Source: Deltaproteobacteria bacterium (GTDB taxonomy: Bacteria; Myxococcota_A; Polyangia; Polyangiales; Ga0077539). From it: a DNA stretch of 64,000 nucleotides. Below are positions 41,887 through 50,008 of the stretch, one piece after another (position 1 is the stretch's first letter; every line of letters starts with the position of its first letter). The stretch is taken from the NCBI GenBank assembly GCA_016704445.1, contig JADJAE010000002.1:124001-188000 (forward strand). The letters run 5' to 3'. The notes under the pieces are model-generated. The model saw only the letters and a list, made by a program, of their open reading frames with translations, had not been told where the DNA came from and did not search any database. The translations under genes were made by a program, and so were the position numbers.

Positions 41887-41901
41887 GGCCCACGCGCGTC
41901 G

Positions 41902-41931
41902 TTGACCGTACGCTCCACCGGGGGATAGAAC
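41902..41931 (+). promoter_or_regulatory. Candidate promoter for the MBL-fold hydrolase
   Basis: TTGACC (41902-41907), 18-bp spacer, TAGAAC (41926-41931), then GTG at 41941, which would give a leaderless or nearly leaderless message. No Shine-Dalgarno is visible. Confidence 0.45.
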
Positions 41932-41940
41932 TCCGACACA

Positions 41941-42804
41941 GTGCGGCACGATGGCTTCGACGTAACCTTCTGGGGGGTCCGGGGTAGTGTAGCTACCCCG
42001 GGGCCGCGCACGGTCCTCGTGGGCGGCAACACCAGCTGCGTCGAGGTTCGCGCGGGCGACGAGCGCATCATCCTCGACGGCGGCACCGGGCTCCGGGAGC
42101 TCGGCGAGACCCTCCGCCACCACGGCCCCATCAACGCCCACGTCTTCTTCTCCCACGTCCACTGGGATCACATCCAGGGCGTGCCCTTCTTCGCGCCCGC
42201 CTTCGACCCGAGGAGCAGCTTCGTGCTGCACGCGGGCAAGCGCGGCGGGCGCACGGTGCGCGACGCCCTCGGCGGCCAGATGGCCGACCCGTACTTCCCG
42301 GTGCACCTCCAGGAGATCGAGGCCGCGCTGACCTTCCACGACCTCGAGCAGCGCCAGCGGGTGACCGTCGGCGACGGCGTGGTGGTGCACGGCATCGAGG
42401 GCAACCACCCCGACGGGGTCTTCGCGTGGCGCGTCGAGTGGAAGGGCCACTCGGTGGTCTACGCGACGGACACGGAGAGCTCGTCGCTCCACGACCAGGC
42501 CATCATCGAGCTCGCGCGCGGCGCCGACGTGCTCATCTACGACGCGCAGTTCACCCCCGAGCAGCTCGACGGCGGAGACGGCCGCGGGTCGCGCCGGGGC
42601 TGGGGCCACAGCTCCATGATGGACGGAGCGCGCATCGCCCAGGCGGCGCGCGTGGGGACCTACGTGCTCTTCCACCATGATCCCCACCAGGACGACGCCG
42701 CGGTGGTGGATAAAGAACGCCGCGCCCAGGGGGCCTTCGAGCGCTCCGTCGCGGCCCGCGAGGGCATGATCCTCGACGTCATCCGCGGCCATCGGGGTGC
42801 GTAG
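41941..42804 (+). CDS. Metallo-beta-lactamase-fold hydrolase
   Basis: 287 residues from GTG 41941. The MBL metal-binding motif is HVHWDH in FFSHVHWDHIQG (about 75-86), with later ligands in VVYATDTESS and YVLFHHDPH. The opening FWGVRGSVATPGP...GGNTSCVEV is typical of the sub-family related to RNase Z, PqqB and cyclic-phosphodiesterase-type enzymes. Zinc-dependent hydrolysis is expected; the substrate (phosphodiester or cyclic nucleotide) is a guess from the family. Confidence 0.85.
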   Translation: MRHDGFDVTFWGVRGSVATPGPRTVLVGGNTSCVEVRAGDERIILDGGTGLRELGETLRHHGPINAHVFFSHVHWDHIQGVPFFAPAFDPRSSFVLHAGKRGGRTVRDALGGQMADPYFPVHLQEIEAALTFHDLEQRQRVTVGDGVVVHGIEGNHPDGVFAWRVEWKGHSVVYATDTESSSLHDQAIIELARGADVLIYDAQFTPEQLDGGDGRGSRRGWGHSSMMDGARIAQAARVGTYVLFHHDPHQDDAAVVDKERRAQGAFERSVAAREGMILDVIRGHRGA

Positions 42805-42902
42805 AAGCCTTCGCGGGTGCCGCATATCCTGCGCGACCTTTGGATATCGGTTGGGGATCTTTTCCCACGCGAAAATGGGGGCTATAGGTCCGCCCAGCCA
42901 CC

Positions 42903-44006
42903 ATGGACTCCGCACTCCCCGCCTCGATTCCATCGGACATCATTGTCGACAAGCCCGCTCCCCGCGAGGGGAAGGTGCTCATCGACGCGTCGCGGCCCTT
43001 CGCGGTAGAGAGCCCCGCTCGGACGATCTGGGTGGTGGCCAGCACCCTCGCGGCCTGGGCGACGTGCTTCGCGCTCGCCACGGCGCTGCCGGCCCCGTGG
43101 TACGCGCGGCTGCCCTTCACGGTGCTCACGGCGCTGCTCGCGACGCGCTCGTTCATCCTCTTCCATGACGTGATGCACGGGGCGATGTGCCGCGGAAACG
43201 CCCTCTGGGCGAAGGTCTGCCGGGCCTTCGTGACCGCCTACGGCTTCTGGATCCTCACGCCGCCGCGCATCTGGAAGGAGTCGCACAACTACCACCACGC
43301 GCACACGGCGAAGCTGGTGGGCTCGCACATCGGCTCGTACATGATGCTCACCCCGGCGATGTACGCGAAGGCGACGCCGTCGCAGCAGCGGATGTACCGG
43401 CTCATGCGCTCGCCGCTCAACGTGGCCGTCGGCTACGTCACGGTCTTCCTCTGGGGCATGTGCGTGGGCCCCTTCCTCAAGAACAAGAAGAAGCACCTCG
43501 ACTCGGCCGTGGCGCTGGTGCTGCACTTCGCCCAGATCGCCCTCACCGTGCACTTCTTCGGCGCGGGCGCGGCCCTCACCGGGGTCATCGGCAGCGTCGC
43601 CATCGCCTGCGCCCTGGGCGCGTACCTCTTCTACGCCCAGCACAACTTCCCGGACATCCACGTGCAGCCGCGCGAGACCTGGAGCTACACCCGCGCCGCC
43701 ACGGAGTCGTCGAGCTTCATGGAGATGTCGCCGGTGATGCACTGGTTCACCGGCAACATCGGGTTCCACCACGTGCACCACCTCAACCCGCAGATTCCGT
43801 TCTACCAGCTGCCCAGCGCCATGGCGGGCATCCCCGAGCTGCAGCACCCCGGGCGCACCTCGCTGCGCCTCAAGGACATCCGCGCGGCCTTCGCCCTCAA
43901 GCTATGGGACCCGTCCAAGGGACGCATGGTCGGCTACGACGAGGTCAGCGAGCAGCACGCCCCGATGGCGGAGAGCCCCATCCATCGGGAAAACGCCCTG
44001 CCGTGA
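42903..44006 (+). CDS. Membrane fatty-acid desaturase
   Basis: 367 residues with four or more membrane helices and all three histidine boxes of the integral-membrane di-iron desaturase family: HDVMHG (about 82), HNYHHAH (about 123) and HHVHH (about 287). It introduces a double bond into acyl chains using O2 and an electron donor. TATAGG (42883-42888) upstream may be a -10 box. The neighbouring genes are not lipid genes, so it is probably transcribed alone. Confidence 0.9.
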   Translation: MDSALPASIPSDIIVDKPAPREGKVLIDASRPFAVESPARTIWVVASTLAAWATCFALATALPAPWYARLPFTVLTALLATRSFILFHDVMHGAMCRGNALWAKVCRAFVTAYGFWILTPPRIWKESHNYHHAHTAKLVGSHIGSYMMLTPAMYAKATPSQQRMYRLMRSPLNVAVGYVTVFLWGMCVGPFLKNKKKHLDSAVALVLHFAQIALTVHFFGAGAALTGVIGSVAIACALGAYLFYAQHNFPDIHVQPRETWSYTRAATESSSFMEMSPVMHWFTGNIGFHHVHHLNPQIPFYQLPSAMAGIPELQHPGRTSLRLKDIRAAFALKLWDPSKGRMVGYDEVSEQHAPMAESPIHRENALP

Positions 44007-44026
44007 TACTCCAGTGGGTCACCACG

Positions 44027-46834
44027 ATGACCCACCGCGCTCGCATCGCCCCCGTCCTCGCGCTCCTCCTCGCCACCGCCGCCAGCACCGCCCAGCCCAG
44101 GCCCGTCGCGCTCAGCGCCGTCGAGCACGCCCTCGGCGCGTCGCCGCTGCACATGGTCGCGGGGCACGGCAGGCTCACCGCGGGCGTCACCCGGGACGGC
44201 GACCTCGCCGTGCTCACCTGGCCGTCGCCCTCCTGCTGCGACCAGCTCACGCACCTCTCCTCCAACGCCCTCGACGCCCGCACGCGCCCGCGCACCGGCG
44301 TCCGCGAGGGCTTCGGCGTCGCCCTCGGGGTCGTCGTCGAGACAGCATCCGCCACCCGCGTCGAGTGGCTCCACGACCCCGCCCGGTGGCGCCCGGTCGC
44401 GGGCTACGCCGACGAGCGCTCGCTCCAGCCCAGGGTGACGTACACCCGCGTCGACGGCGGGCTCACCATCACCCTCGACGACGCCGTGCTCCCCTCCCCC
44501 GACGTGCTCCAGCGGCGCGTTCGCTACGTGCGCTCGAGCGACGCCGCGGGTATGGGCATCCGAAGCGTGGCGCTCATGGCGCACGCCAACCTCGGGCTCA
44601 CCCAGAACGTCATCCCCCGGCTCCCCTTCGGCGACGTGCTGGCCGACAGCCGCAACGACTTCGGCGTCGTGTACGACCGCGCGCTCGGGGCCTTCATCCA
44701 TTTCCGCCCCACGGACCGCGCGCCCATCAACGACATCCCCGCCCTCGTCGGTGCGCCCACGCTCGCGGTCGACCACTTCGGCCCCATGGACGCGCTGCTC
44801 CGCCGCGACGGAGACCTCACCGCCGAGGCCAACGCCCTCGCCGCGGCGCTCGACACGACCTTCACCCGGGGCGTCTACGCCGTCGTCGGGAGCGAGCCCC
44901 GCGCCGACGCCTTCCACGCCGGAAGGGAGGGCGACGAGTTCTGCGATGAGCTCGGCCGCATGGTCGACAACGTGCTCGCGCTGCGCACCTCGGGGATCGT
45001 GCTGCCCATCGACCCGGGGCTCGCCACCGGCTTTCGCTGCCCCGACGCCGTGCGCCCCTCCCGGCTGGCCGCCGCGCGAGGATGGACCCGCAGCACCCCC
45101 TCCGCGTGGTCATTGGCCAACACCAACGCGCTCGCGGGAAACCCCGTCGCGGCCTACCTCAATGACAGCGCCATGAGGGTTCCGTTTACCACCAGTGGTA
45201 TGAGCGGCGAGGCGAGGGTGCTCATCGCCTTCGGGGCGACCGCCGCCGAGGCGCGAGGGGCCTACACGACCGCGAGCGGGCTCATGCCCGACGAGGTGAT
45301 CCGCCGCGACAGCGCCGAGTGGACCCGCCGCGCCGGCTCCCTGGTGGTGCCCGAGCACCTGCCCGAGACCATCCCCATGGAGGACCGTGCGCGCATCGCC
45401 CGGGCCGCCCGCCGCGCGATGCTCCATGTGCTCAATGGCACCGACGCCGCCACCGGGATGGTGGTCGCCTCCATCGCCCGGCAGGCGCCCTACGGGCTCG
45501 ACTGGCCTCGCGACGGGGCCTTCTTCGATGACGCCTTCGACATCGGGGGTCTGCCCGGCAACACCACCCGACGGCTCGACTGGGCGCTCCCGCTCGCCCG
45601 GGAGAACCCGCTTGGGCAGTCGGCGATCAATCCCCTCACCGACCCGCGGCCGCCCATCGACCCCCGCACCGGCACCCGGCAGTACCCCGAGGCCGCGTGG
45701 GAGATGAACTATTACAACACCGGTGAGATGGGCGGGTTCTTCCGCTTCGAGATCGACAACACCGCGCTCATGGTGTGGACGGCCTCTACGCACCTGGCGT
45801 TCTTGTCCAATGAAGAGCGGATGACCACCGCGGCCCGCTGGTGGCCTCGCATCCGGCGCAGCGCCGACCTGCTGGCCGACTGGCGCGACGCCGAGACGGG
45901 GCTCCACGCGCTCGCCAACGAGGACGACAACGCGGCCTTCACCGCCACCCTCCACGGAGGCACCACCGTCTTCGCCTCGCTGGAGGCCGCCGCCCGGGTG
46001 GCCCGCTTGATGGGAGAGACTACCGTCGCCGCGCGCTGGGAGCGACGGGCCTCGGAGCTGCGAGACGCCCTGGTGCGGCGCTTCTACGACCCGACGATGC
46101 AGCGCTTCGTCAACGACGTGAGCGGCGCGGCGGCGAGCAACCCGGGCTCGTCGGCCCTCGGGGCGACGGCGTGGATGGTGTGGCCGGCGTCGATGTTTCC
46201 GGTGAGCGACCCCCGCGTGGCGAGGCAGATGCGCAGCGACATGGAGCGGGTGCTGGCGTCGCTGCGAGGCGACCCGGGCACCGAGGGCGGCGCGTACCTC
46301 ACCAAGACCATGCTGGCCGCGGCGGTGTTCGTGGCGCGAGGGGGAGACCCCACGCTGCGGCCGCTGGTGGAAGAGTCACTGGTGCGCATGGCGAGGGACG
46401 TCATCACCGAGGACACGCAGGTGATGGGCGAGGTGTTCATCACGCTGCGCGACGCGGACGGTGGCGTGACGGCGAGGGAGAACCGGGTGTCGATCCCCCA
46501 CCTGTGGGAGGCGACGCTGTTCTATCTGACCACGATGGCGCTGAGCGAGCCGACGCGCTTCGACTTCGACCGGCGCGCGCTGCCCGCGGCGATGACGCCT
46601 CCGCCGGGGACGGTTCCGCTGCCCGAGCCGATGGCCGACGCGGGGATGGTGGCGATGGACGCCGCCGTGGTGGCCGATGCGGGCGCGGCGATGGACGCGG
46701 CGGTGACGGCGCCGCCCGCGGACGAGGGCTGCGGGTGCGCGGTGCCCGGGCGCGCTGGAGGAATGCGCGGGTGGTTGGGCGCGTCGGTGCTGGGGCTCTG
46801 GGTGATGACCAGGCGGCGGCGGCCTCGCGCTTGA
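44027..46834 (+). CDS. Secreted GH15-like (glucoamylase-type) glycoside hydrolase with MYXO-CTERM tail
   Basis: 935 residues. Signal peptide MTHRARIAPVLALLLATAAS supports ATG 44027 over an upstream GTG at 44003. The C-terminal half has (alpha/alpha)6-barrel features of GH15: GLDWPRDGAFFDDAFDIGG, YPEAAWEMNYYNTGEMGGF, GLHALANEDDN, and AYLTKTMLAAAVFVARG; candidate acids are the Glu/Asp of these segments but I cannot assign them. The N-terminal half is a beta-rich domain as in bacterial glucoamylases. The end reads CGCAVPG, a hydrophobic helix (WLGASVLGLWVM) and RRRRPRA, a MYXO-CTERM-type sorting signal for surface display or processing. Likely degrades an alpha-glucan outside the cell. Confidence 0.75.
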   Translation: MTHRARIAPVLALLLATAASTAQPRPVALSAVEHALGASPLHMVAGHGRLTAGVTRDGDLAVLTWPSPSCCDQLTHLSSNALDARTRPRTGVREGFGVALGVVVETASATRVEWLHDPARWRPVAGYADERSLQPRVTYTRVDGGLTITLDDAVLPSPDVLQRRVRYVRSSDAAGMGIRSVALMAHANLGLTQNVIPRLPFGDVLADSRNDFGVVYDRALGAFIHFRPTDRAPINDIPALVGAPTLAVDHFGPMDALLRRDGDLTAEANALAAALDTTFTRGVYAVVGSEPRADAFHAGREGDEFCDELGRMVDNVLALRTSGIVLPIDPGLATGFRCPDAVRPSRLAAARGWTRSTPSAWSLANTNALAGNPVAAYLNDSAMRVPFTTSGMSGEARVLIAFGATAAEARGAYTTASGLMPDEVIRRDSAEWTRRAGSLVVPEHLPETIPMEDRARIARAARRAMLHVLNGTDAATGMVVASIARQAPYGLDWPRDGAFFDDAFDIGGLPGNTTRRLDWALPLARENPLGQSAINPLTDPRPPIDPRTGTRQYPEAAWEMNYYNTGEMGGFFRFEIDNTALMVWTASTHLAFLSNEERMTTAARWWPRIRRSADLLADWRDAETGLHALANEDDNAAFTATLHGGTTVFASLEAAARVARLMGETTVAARWERRASELRDALVRRFYDPTMQRFVNDVSGAAASNPGSSALGATAWMVWPASMFPVSDPRVARQMRSDMERVLASLRGDPGTEGGAYLTKTMLAAAVFVARGGDPTLRPLVEESLVRMARDVITEDTQVMGEVFITLRDADGGVTARENRVSIPHLWEATLFYLTTMALSEPTRFDFDRRALPAAMTPPPGTVPLPEPMADAGMVAMDAAVVADAGAAMDAAVTAPPADEGCGCAVPGRAGGMRGWLGASVLGLWVMTRRRRPRA

Positions 46835-46869
46835 CCATCGCAGGGCGGTTGGTCTTTATCCCACCCCCT

Positions 46870-48510
46870 ATGGCGACCTTCGAGTTTCAGGCCCTCCTCG
46901 ACACCCATCCGCACGACACGCCCTATCGGTTGATCACCACCGACCATGTCTCCACCGTGGAGGCCGCGGGCCGGTCGTTCGTCACCGTGGAGGCCGCCGG
47001 GCTCACGCTGCTCGCGAGCCAGGCCATGCGCGACATCGCCCACCTGCTTCGGCCCGGGCACCTCGCGCAGCTACGGAAGATCCTCGACGACCCGGAGTCT
47101 TCGGACAACGACCGCTTCGTCGCGCTCGACCTCCTCAAGAACGCCAACATCGCCGCCGGGGGCATCCTCCCTATGTGCCAGGACACCGGCACCGCCATCG
47201 TGGTGGGCAAGCGGGGCCAGGACGTGCTCACCACCGGCAACGACGAGGAGGCCCTCGCGCGCGGGGTCTTCGACACCTACGCGACCACCAACCTGCGCTA
47301 CTCGCAGCTCGCCCCGCTGGACATGTACAAGGAGGTCAACACCGGCAACAACCTGCCGGCGCAGATCGAGCTCTACGCCACGAAGGGCGATGAGTATCAC
47401 TTCCTCTTCATGGCCAAGGGCGGGGGCTCGGCCAACAAGAGCTACCTCTATCAAGAGACCAAGAGCCTGCTCAACCCGCAGAGCCTGATGGCCTTCCTCG
47501 AGGCCAAGGTGCGCACCCTCGGCACCGCCGCGTGCCCGCCCTACCACCTCGCCATCGTCATCGGAGGGACCTCCGCGGAGTACGCCCTCAAGACCGCCAA
47601 GCTGGCCTCCGCGCGCTACCTCGACGAGCTCCCCGGCGAGGGCAACACGCTCGGCCGCGCCTTCCGCGACCGCGGCCTCGAAGCCGACGTGCTCGCCATG
47701 ACCCAGCGCATCGGCGTCGGCGCGCAGTTCGGGGGAAAGTACTTCTGCCATGACGTGCGGGTGATCCGGCTGCCGCGCCACGGGGCCTCGTGCCCGGTGG
47801 CCATCGCGGTGTCGTGCTCGGCCGACCGGCAGGCGCTCGGCAAGATCACCCGGGAGGGCATCTTCCTCGAGCAGCTCGAGCACGACCCCGCGCACTACCT
47901 CCCGGTCCCCACCCCCCAGGACCTCGGCGGCGCCGTGGTGAACATCGACCTCAACCGCCCGATGGCGGAGGTTCGCGCGGAGCTGTCGCGGCACCCGATC
48001 AAGACGCGGCTCTCGCTCACCGGCACGCTCATCGTGGCGAGGGACATCGCGCACGCCAAGTTCAAGGAGCGCCTCGACCGCGGAGAGGGCCTCCCCGATT
48101 ACCTGAAGCAGTATGCCGTGTACTACGCGGGCCCTGCGAAGACGCCCGCGGGCTACGCGTCGGGATCGTTTGGTCCGACCACGGCGGGGCGCATGGACTC
48201 CTACGTCGAGCAGCTCCAGGCCGCGGGCGGGAGCATGGTGATGCTCGCCAAGGGCAACCGCTCGTCGGCGGTGACCTCGGCGTGCAAGAAGCACGGGGGC
48301 TTCTACCTCGGGTCCATCGGCGGCCCGGCCGCGCGCCTGGCCCAGGACTGCATCAAGAAGGTCGAGGTGCTGGAGTACCCCGAGCTCGGCATGGAGGCCG
48401 TGTGGAAGATCGACGTGGTCGACTTCCCGGCCTTCATCGTGGTCGACGACAAGGGCAACGACTTCTTCGCGGGGCTCACCGCGGGGCCGAAGCTCGACGT
48501 CGTGGGGTGA
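46870..48510 (+). CDS. Class I fumarate hydratase (4Fe-4S)
   Basis: 546 residues, the FumA/FumB length. The three cluster cysteines are visible in LPMCQDTGTAIV (about 102), TAACPPYHLAIVIGG (about 220) and VSCSADRQALG (about 315), along with ITREGIFLEQLEHDPA and the C-terminal domain GSFGPTTAGRMDSY. It interconverts fumarate and malate in the citric-acid cycle using an oxygen-sensitive cluster. Its end overlaps the convergent dienelactone-hydrolase gene by 35 bp. Confidence 0.95.
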   Translation: MATFEFQALLDTHPHDTPYRLITTDHVSTVEAAGRSFVTVEAAGLTLLASQAMRDIAHLLRPGHLAQLRKILDDPESSDNDRFVALDLLKNANIAAGGILPMCQDTGTAIVVGKRGQDVLTTGNDEEALARGVFDTYATTNLRYSQLAPLDMYKEVNTGNNLPAQIELYATKGDEYHFLFMAKGGGSANKSYLYQETKSLLNPQSLMAFLEAKVRTLGTAACPPYHLAIVIGGTSAEYALKTAKLASARYLDELPGEGNTLGRAFRDRGLEADVLAMTQRIGVGAQFGGKYFCHDVRVIRLPRHGASCPVAIAVSCSADRQALGKITREGIFLEQLEHDPAHYLPVPTPQDLGGAVVNIDLNRPMAEVRAELSRHPIKTRLSLTGTLIVARDIAHAKFKERLDRGEGLPDYLKQYAVYYAGPAKTPAGYASGSFGPTTAGRMDSYVEQLQAAGGSMVMLAKGNRSSAVTSACKKHGGFYLGSIGGPAARLAQDCIKKVEVLEYPELGMEAVWKIDVVDFPAFIVVDDKGNDFFAGLTAGPKLDVVG

Positions 48511-49189
48511 GGGTTGAGCCCAGGCGCTCTCGCAGAAACGCCACGGTGCGCTCCCACGCCTGCGCCGCCGAGGGGGCGTCGTACACGGCGTCGTCGGCCT
48601 CTCGCATGAACGCGTGGCCCGCGTCGTAGAGGTGCAGCTCGAAGCTGCGCCCTGCGGCGCGCGCCGCGTCGGCCAGGGCCTGCGGGCGCTCCATCGCGAT
48701 GATCGGGTCCTTCGCGCCGTAGTGGCCCAGGATCGGGGTCTCGCAGCGGGACCAGTCGACGTACTCGGCCCTGGGGATGCCGTAGAAGGGCACCGCCGCG
48801 GCGAGGTCGGGCACCCCGCAGGCCGCCGCGATGGCCATGGCGCCGCCCAGGCAGAAGCCCGTCACCGCGACCTTGCCGTTGCTGCGGGGCAGCGCCCGGA
48901 GGGCCTCGGCGGCCGCCGCGATGATGCGCACGGCGTCGGGGGTCTTGAGCGCGCTGGAGAGCTGCATGGCCTCGGGGGCGTCGGCGGCCACGCGGCCGTC
49001 GTAGAGGTCGACCGCGAGCGCGATGAAGCCCTCGGCGGCGAAGCGACCGGCCAGGCGGCGCATGTCGTCGTTGAGGCCGTACCACTCGTGCACGAGGATG
49101 ACGGCGCCAGCGGGGGCGTCGCCCGGGGGGAGCGCGAGGGCGCCCAGCACGGGGCGGTCGTCGGCGGTGAAGCGGAGGGCTTGGATCAT
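48476..49189 (-). CDS. Dienelactone hydrolase family protein
   Basis: 237 residues. Alpha/beta-hydrolase with the Cys-Asp-His triad of dienelactone hydrolases: nucleophile in VTGFCLGGAMA (about 118), Asp in YGAKDPII, His in YDAGHAFM; oxyanion segment VHEWYGLNDDMRR at 34. Hydrolyses lactones or esters; true substrate unknown, as most members outside chlorocatechol operons are broad. Its 3' end overlaps the fumarase gene. Confidence 0.88.
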   Translation of the reverse strand: MIQALRFTADDRPVLGALALPPGDAPAGAVILVHEWYGLNDDMRRLAGRFAAEGFIALAVDLYDGRVAADAPEAMQLSSALKTPDAVRIIAAAAEALRALPRSNGKVAVTGFCLGGAMAIAAACGVPDLAAAVPFYGIPRAEYVDWSRCETPILGHYGAKDPIIAMERPQALADAARAAGRSFELHLYDAGHAFMREADDAVYDAPSAAQAWERTVAFLRERLGSTLTPRRRASAPR

Positions 49190-49257
49190 GCGATCCTGGT
49201 AGCAGCCCCGGGGCGGGTCGCGTCAACCGCGCGGTGCAGGTGATAGGCTCCGCGCCG

Positions 49258-50001
49258 ATGCCAGGACGGACCTTCGCGATCGGTGACATCCACGGCGAGC
49301 TGGACCACCTCCGCACGCTGATCTCCCGCCTGCCCGACGTGGGGCGCAGCGACACCGTGGTGTTCATGGGCGACTACGTCGACCGCGGACGGTGCTCGCG
49401 CGAGGTCGTCGAGGTGGTGCGGGGCCTGGACCGGGACGTGGGCTGCAACGTGGTGTGCCTGCGCGGCAACCACGAGGACGCCTGGCTCAAGGTGATCGAC
49501 GAGGGCTGGCCGGGCTTCGTGATGCCCCCGGGCAACGGGTGCCTCGCGACGATGCGCTCGTACACGGGCGCCGACCCCGACGCGCCGCGCACCCGCGAGG
49601 AGCTGATCGCGCTGCTCACCGGGCGCTTCTTCCCCGAGGAGACCGTCGCGTGGTTTCGCTCGCTGCCGCTCTGGTACGAGGACGAGCACGCCATCTACGT
49701 GCACGCGGGCCTGACCCCCGACGAGGACGGCGAGTACCGGCACCCGAGGTACGCGCTCCAGCCCACGGCGCTGCTGTGGACGCGCACCGAGGCGTTCTTC
49801 CGCAACTACCGCGGCAAGCGCGTGGTGGTCGGCCACACGCACACCCTCGATCTGCCGCAAGAACTCTCCTCGTACAACGTCGATGACCCGACGGACATGT
49901 GGGCCGGCCCCGCGGTGGTGGCCATCGACACCGGCTGCGGGCGGGAGGGCTTCCTCACCGCCGTCGAGCTGCCGTCGATGACCGTCTACGAGTCGCGCTG
50001 A
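49258..50001 (+). CDS. Metallophosphoesterase, PrpA/ApaH-like protein phosphatase
   Basis: 247 residues from ATG 49258. All PPP-family metal motifs are present: GDIHGE (about 8-13), GDYVDRG (about 40-46), RGNHED (about 71-76), HAGL (about 145) and VVGHTHT (about 188). It resembles bacterial Ser/Thr phosphatases and diadenosine-tetraphosphatases; substrate uncertain. TAGGCT (49244-49249) is 8 nt before the ATG, suggesting a leaderless transcript. Confidence 0.9.
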   Translation: MPGRTFAIGDIHGELDHLRTLISRLPDVGRSDTVVFMGDYVDRGRCSREVVEVVRGLDRDVGCNVVCLRGNHEDAWLKVIDEGWPGFVMPPGNGCLATMRSYTGADPDAPRTREELIALLTGRFFPEETVAWFRSLPLWYEDEHAIYVHAGLTPDEDGEYRHPRYALQPTALLWTRTEAFFRNYRGKRVVVGHTHTLDLPQELSSYNVDDPTDMWAGPAVVAIDTGCGREGFLTAVELPSMTVYESR

Positions 50002-50008
50002 GCGGCGC

